Shown: positions 62,343 to 64,000 of the stretch, piece by piece | How the letters are laid out: each line of letters opens with the position of its first letter | How positions within the stretch are numbered: position 1 is the first letter of the stretch | Assembly: GCF_018390555.1 (NCBI RefSeq) | Contig: NZ_JAHBGB010000019.1 | Span: 248,001-312,000 of the forward strand | Origin: Ancylobacter oerskovii | Lineage (GTDB): Bacteria > Pseudomonadota > Alphaproteobacteria > Rhizobiales > Xanthobacteraceae | DNA length: 64,000 nt | Direction of reading: 5' to 3' | Notes under the pieces: generated by a model | What the model was told of the DNA's origin: nothing | The model's input: the letters and a program-made list of their open reading frames with translations, nothing else | Database searches by the model: none | Position numbers and translations under genes: made by a program

Positions 62343-62990
62343 ATGTCGCAGAAGCCCGGATTGCCCCGGATCGCCTCCTATGCCTTGCCGACGCCGGCTG
62401 AACTGCCGGCGTCACGGGCGCCGTGGAGGCTCGCGCGTGAACGGGCGGCGCTGCTCATCCACGACATGCAGGGCTATTTCGTCGCTCCTTTCGCCGCCGG
62501 CGAGACGCCGGTCGCACCGGCCATCGCCAATATCGCCGTGCTGGCCGCCGCTGCGCGGACGGCCGGCGTGCCGGTGTTCTATACGGCGCAGGAGGGCAAC
62601 CAGGATCGGCGCGACCGCGGCCTGCAGGCGGATCTGTGGGGACCGGGCATGAGCGACGCGCCGGAACACCAGAAGATCATCTCCGAACTGGCGCCGAAGA
62701 CCGGCGATTTCGTACTGGTGAAGCACCGGTACAGCGCCTTCCAGCGCTCCAATCTGGAGACGCTGATGCGGGTGCGTGGCCGCGACCAGCTGATCGTCAC
62801 CGGCATTTACGCCCATATCGGGTGCCAGCTCACCACCGCCGAGGCGTTCATGCGCGATATCGAGCCGTTCTTCGTCGCCGATGCGCTTGCCGATTTCTCG
62901 CGAGCCAAGCATGACGCCGCGCTCGCCTATGTCGCCTCGACCTGCGGGGTGGTCACAGACACCGCCGCACTGATGGAGGCGCTCCGATGA
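62343..62990 (+). CDS. entB: Isochorismatase (stand-alone EntB N-domain)
   Basis: A 215-residue isochorismatase. The catalytic Asp is in LLIHDMQGYF and the family loop is VTGIYAHIGCQLTTAEAF. In EntB and DhbB a C-terminal aryl carrier domain is fused; here it is absent and encoded as the next gene (4-base overlap). ATG 62343 is chosen because GGGAGA precedes it by 7 bases; an ATG two codons earlier overlaps the entE stop. Confidence 0.92.
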   Translation: MSQKPGLPRIASYALPTPAELPASRAPWRLARERAALLIHDMQGYFVAPFAAGETPVAPAIANIAVLAAAARTAGVPVFYTAQEGNQDRRDRGLQADLWGPGMSDAPEHQKIISELAPKTGDFVLVKHRYSAFQRSNLETLMRVRGRDQLIVTGIYAHIGCQLTTAEAFMRDIEPFFVADALADFSRAKHDAALAYVASTCGVVTDTAALMEALR

Positions 62991-63268
62991 TCGATCCCAC
63001 CCAGATCCGCCGCCTTGCCGAGCCGCGCGAGCCGCTGACGCTGGAGCGGATGCGCCGCGACATCGCCGCCATGCTGCATGAGGACCCCTCCGAGATCGGC
63101 GAGGGCGACAGTCTGCTCGATCTCGGCCTCGATTCCATGCGGGCGATGAACCTGGTGCTGGGCTGGAGCGAGGGTGGGCTCGACCTCGAATTCTCCGAAT
63201 TCGCCGAGGATCCGACGCTTGCCGGCTGGTGGGCGATCGTCGCCCGGCAGCAGGCGCGGCTCGGCTGA
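62987..63268 (+). CDS. Stand-alone aryl carrier protein
   Basis: A 93-residue carrier protein. The phosphopantetheine serine is in DLGLDSMRAMNLV. It is the split C-terminal domain of EntB-type proteins and should accept 2,3-dihydroxybenzoate from EntE. It ends 5 bases before the NRPS gene. Confidence 0.9.
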   Translation: MIDPTQIRRLAEPREPLTLERMRRDIAAMLHEDPSEIGEGDSLLDLGLDSMRAMNLVLGWSEGGLDLEFSEFAEDPTLAGWWAIVARQQARLG

Positions 63269-63273
63269 ACGCC

Positions 63274-64000
63274 ATGTCGGGCTCGTCCGATAGCCGGGGC
63301 TGGCCGCTGACCGAGGCGCAGAGCGGCCTCTGGTATGCGCAGCAACTCGATCCGGCCAACCCGCTGTTCAATACCGGCCAGTATATCGAGCTTGTCGGGG
63401 CGCTGGATCCCGACGCCTTCCGCTCCGCCCTGTCGACGGCGGTGGAGGAGGCCGAGGCGCTTTCCCTGCGCATGATCGATGCCGCCGATGGCCCGCGCCA
63501 GTTTCTGGATGCCGCGCAGAGACCGTCGCTCGACGTCATCGATGTCTCGGGAGCTGAAGATCCGCTCGCCGCCGCCGAGGCCGATATCGCCCGCGACATG
63601 GCGACGCCGATCGATCCGACGCGCGACCCGCTGGCCGCCGAGCGGCTGTTTCGCCTCGGGCCGGAGCGCTTCATCTGGCAGCAGCGGATCCATCACCTTG
63701 CCATAGACGGCTATGGCATGATCCTGCTCACCCAGCGGGTGGCCGATCTCTACAACGCCCGGCGGCGTGGCACGGCTCCGGGACCGGCGCTGCCGGGGCT
63801 CGATGTGGTGCTGGCCGAGGACGCCGCCTATCGCGTGGCGGACAAGCGCGCGGCCGACGCCGCCTATTGGCGCGAGGCGTTCGCCGATCAGCCGGAGGTC
63901 GCGAGCCTAGCGGCCGGTGCCCCGGTGAGCGCCTTCGGCTTCCATCGGCGGGCGGTGGAGGTCGACGCCGCGACCGTCGCTCGCCTGCACGCTCTGGCGA
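63274..64000 (+). CDS. entF: Non-ribosomal peptide synthetase, condensation domain, 3' end outside window
   Basis: An open frame from ATG 63274 to the window's end, 242 codons so far. It begins with a condensation domain (LTEAQSGLWYAQQLDPANP) and has the catalytic HHxxxDG motif as HHLAIDGYG. It follows the carrier protein by 5 bases, so it is likely to condense the dihydroxybenzoyl group with an amino acid, as EntF or DhbF does. Adenylation specificity lies beyond the window, so the siderophore cannot be named. Confidence 0.88.
   Translation, partial: MSGSSDSRGWPLTEAQSGLWYAQQLDPANPLFNTGQYIELVGALDPDAFRSALSTAVEEAEALSLRMIDAADGPRQFLDAAQRPSLDVIDVSGAEDPLAAAEADIARDMATPIDPTRDPLAAERLFRLGPERFIWQQRIHHLAIDGYGMILLTQRVADLYNARRRGTAPGPALPGLDVVLAEDAAYRVADKRAADAAYWREAFADQPEVASLAAGAPVSAFGFHRRAVEVDAATVARLHALA

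Noticed and set aside
1-64000. tRNA, rRNA, CRISPR array, insertion sequence or prophage
   Set aside because: None was recognised on reading; no transposase, integrase, direct-repeat array or tRNA-like structure was found. A tRNA scan would be needed to exclude a missed tRNA.

Overview
The window is a GC-rich, densely packed chromosomal segment from a metabolically versatile alphaproteobacterium. A RegB/RegA redox pair beside a cyo quinol oxidase, tripartite tricarboxylate transporters, rhizobial-type sugar ABC transport, an RcnR-type DmeR with DmeF, and an Irr-like iron box all point to Hyphomicrobiales, perhaps Xanthobacteraceae. The genus is inference from gene content only. No rRNA, tRNA, CRISPR array, transposase or phage gene was seen.

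Layout. (1) 1-1085: 3' end of a cupin gene and a small methyltransferase. (2) 1330-12787: a minus-strand catabolic operon made of a Liv-type uptake system, three enzymes of the lower gallate (4-oxalomesaconate) route, an extra Bug-type binding protein and a VOC-fold extradiol dioxygenase, with two divergent LysR genes upstream. (3) 12849-21299: a TctCBA carboxylate importer, a 990-residue FAD/Fe-S 2-hydroxyacid dehydrogenase, a serine-glyoxylate-type aminotransferase and a GntR/FCD regulator; two copies of one palindrome mark its promoters. (4) 21436-22767: an MHS-type permease. (5) 22955-29823: cyoABCD, SURF1 and regBA. (6) 29943-38310: a complete Wsp-type surface-sensing operon ending in a diguanylate cyclase, then a convergent ybaK. 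(7) 38984-51233: a long plus-strand locus with a carbohydrate ABC transporter, a fused DhaK-DhaL kinase and a full set of PTS-dependent dihydroxyacetone kinase parts (DhaL, EIIA, HPr, enzyme I, DhaK). (8) 51245-52485: dmeR-dmeF metal efflux. (9) 52694-56888: an MFS/LysR divergent pair and a formylglycine-type sulfatase. (10) 57128-64000: a catecholate siderophore locus with an iron-siderophore binding protein, a YncE-like propeller, entC, entE, a stand-alone isochorismatase, a stand-alone aryl carrier protein and the start of an NRPS that runs off the window.

How they work together. Regions 2, 3 and 7 each pair an uptake system with the enzymes that consume the imported compound and, in regions 2 and 3, a local regulator. 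Regions 5 and 6 are global sensory and respiratory units. The most unusual points are the VOC dioxygenase, which appears to have Tyr where the extradiol acid/base His should be and sits with galBCD; the coexistence of ATP-type and PTS-type dihydroxyacetone kinases with a dedicated phosphorelay and a small HTH-like protein; a REP-like palindrome translated in frame inside enzyme I; and several well-formed candidate operators.
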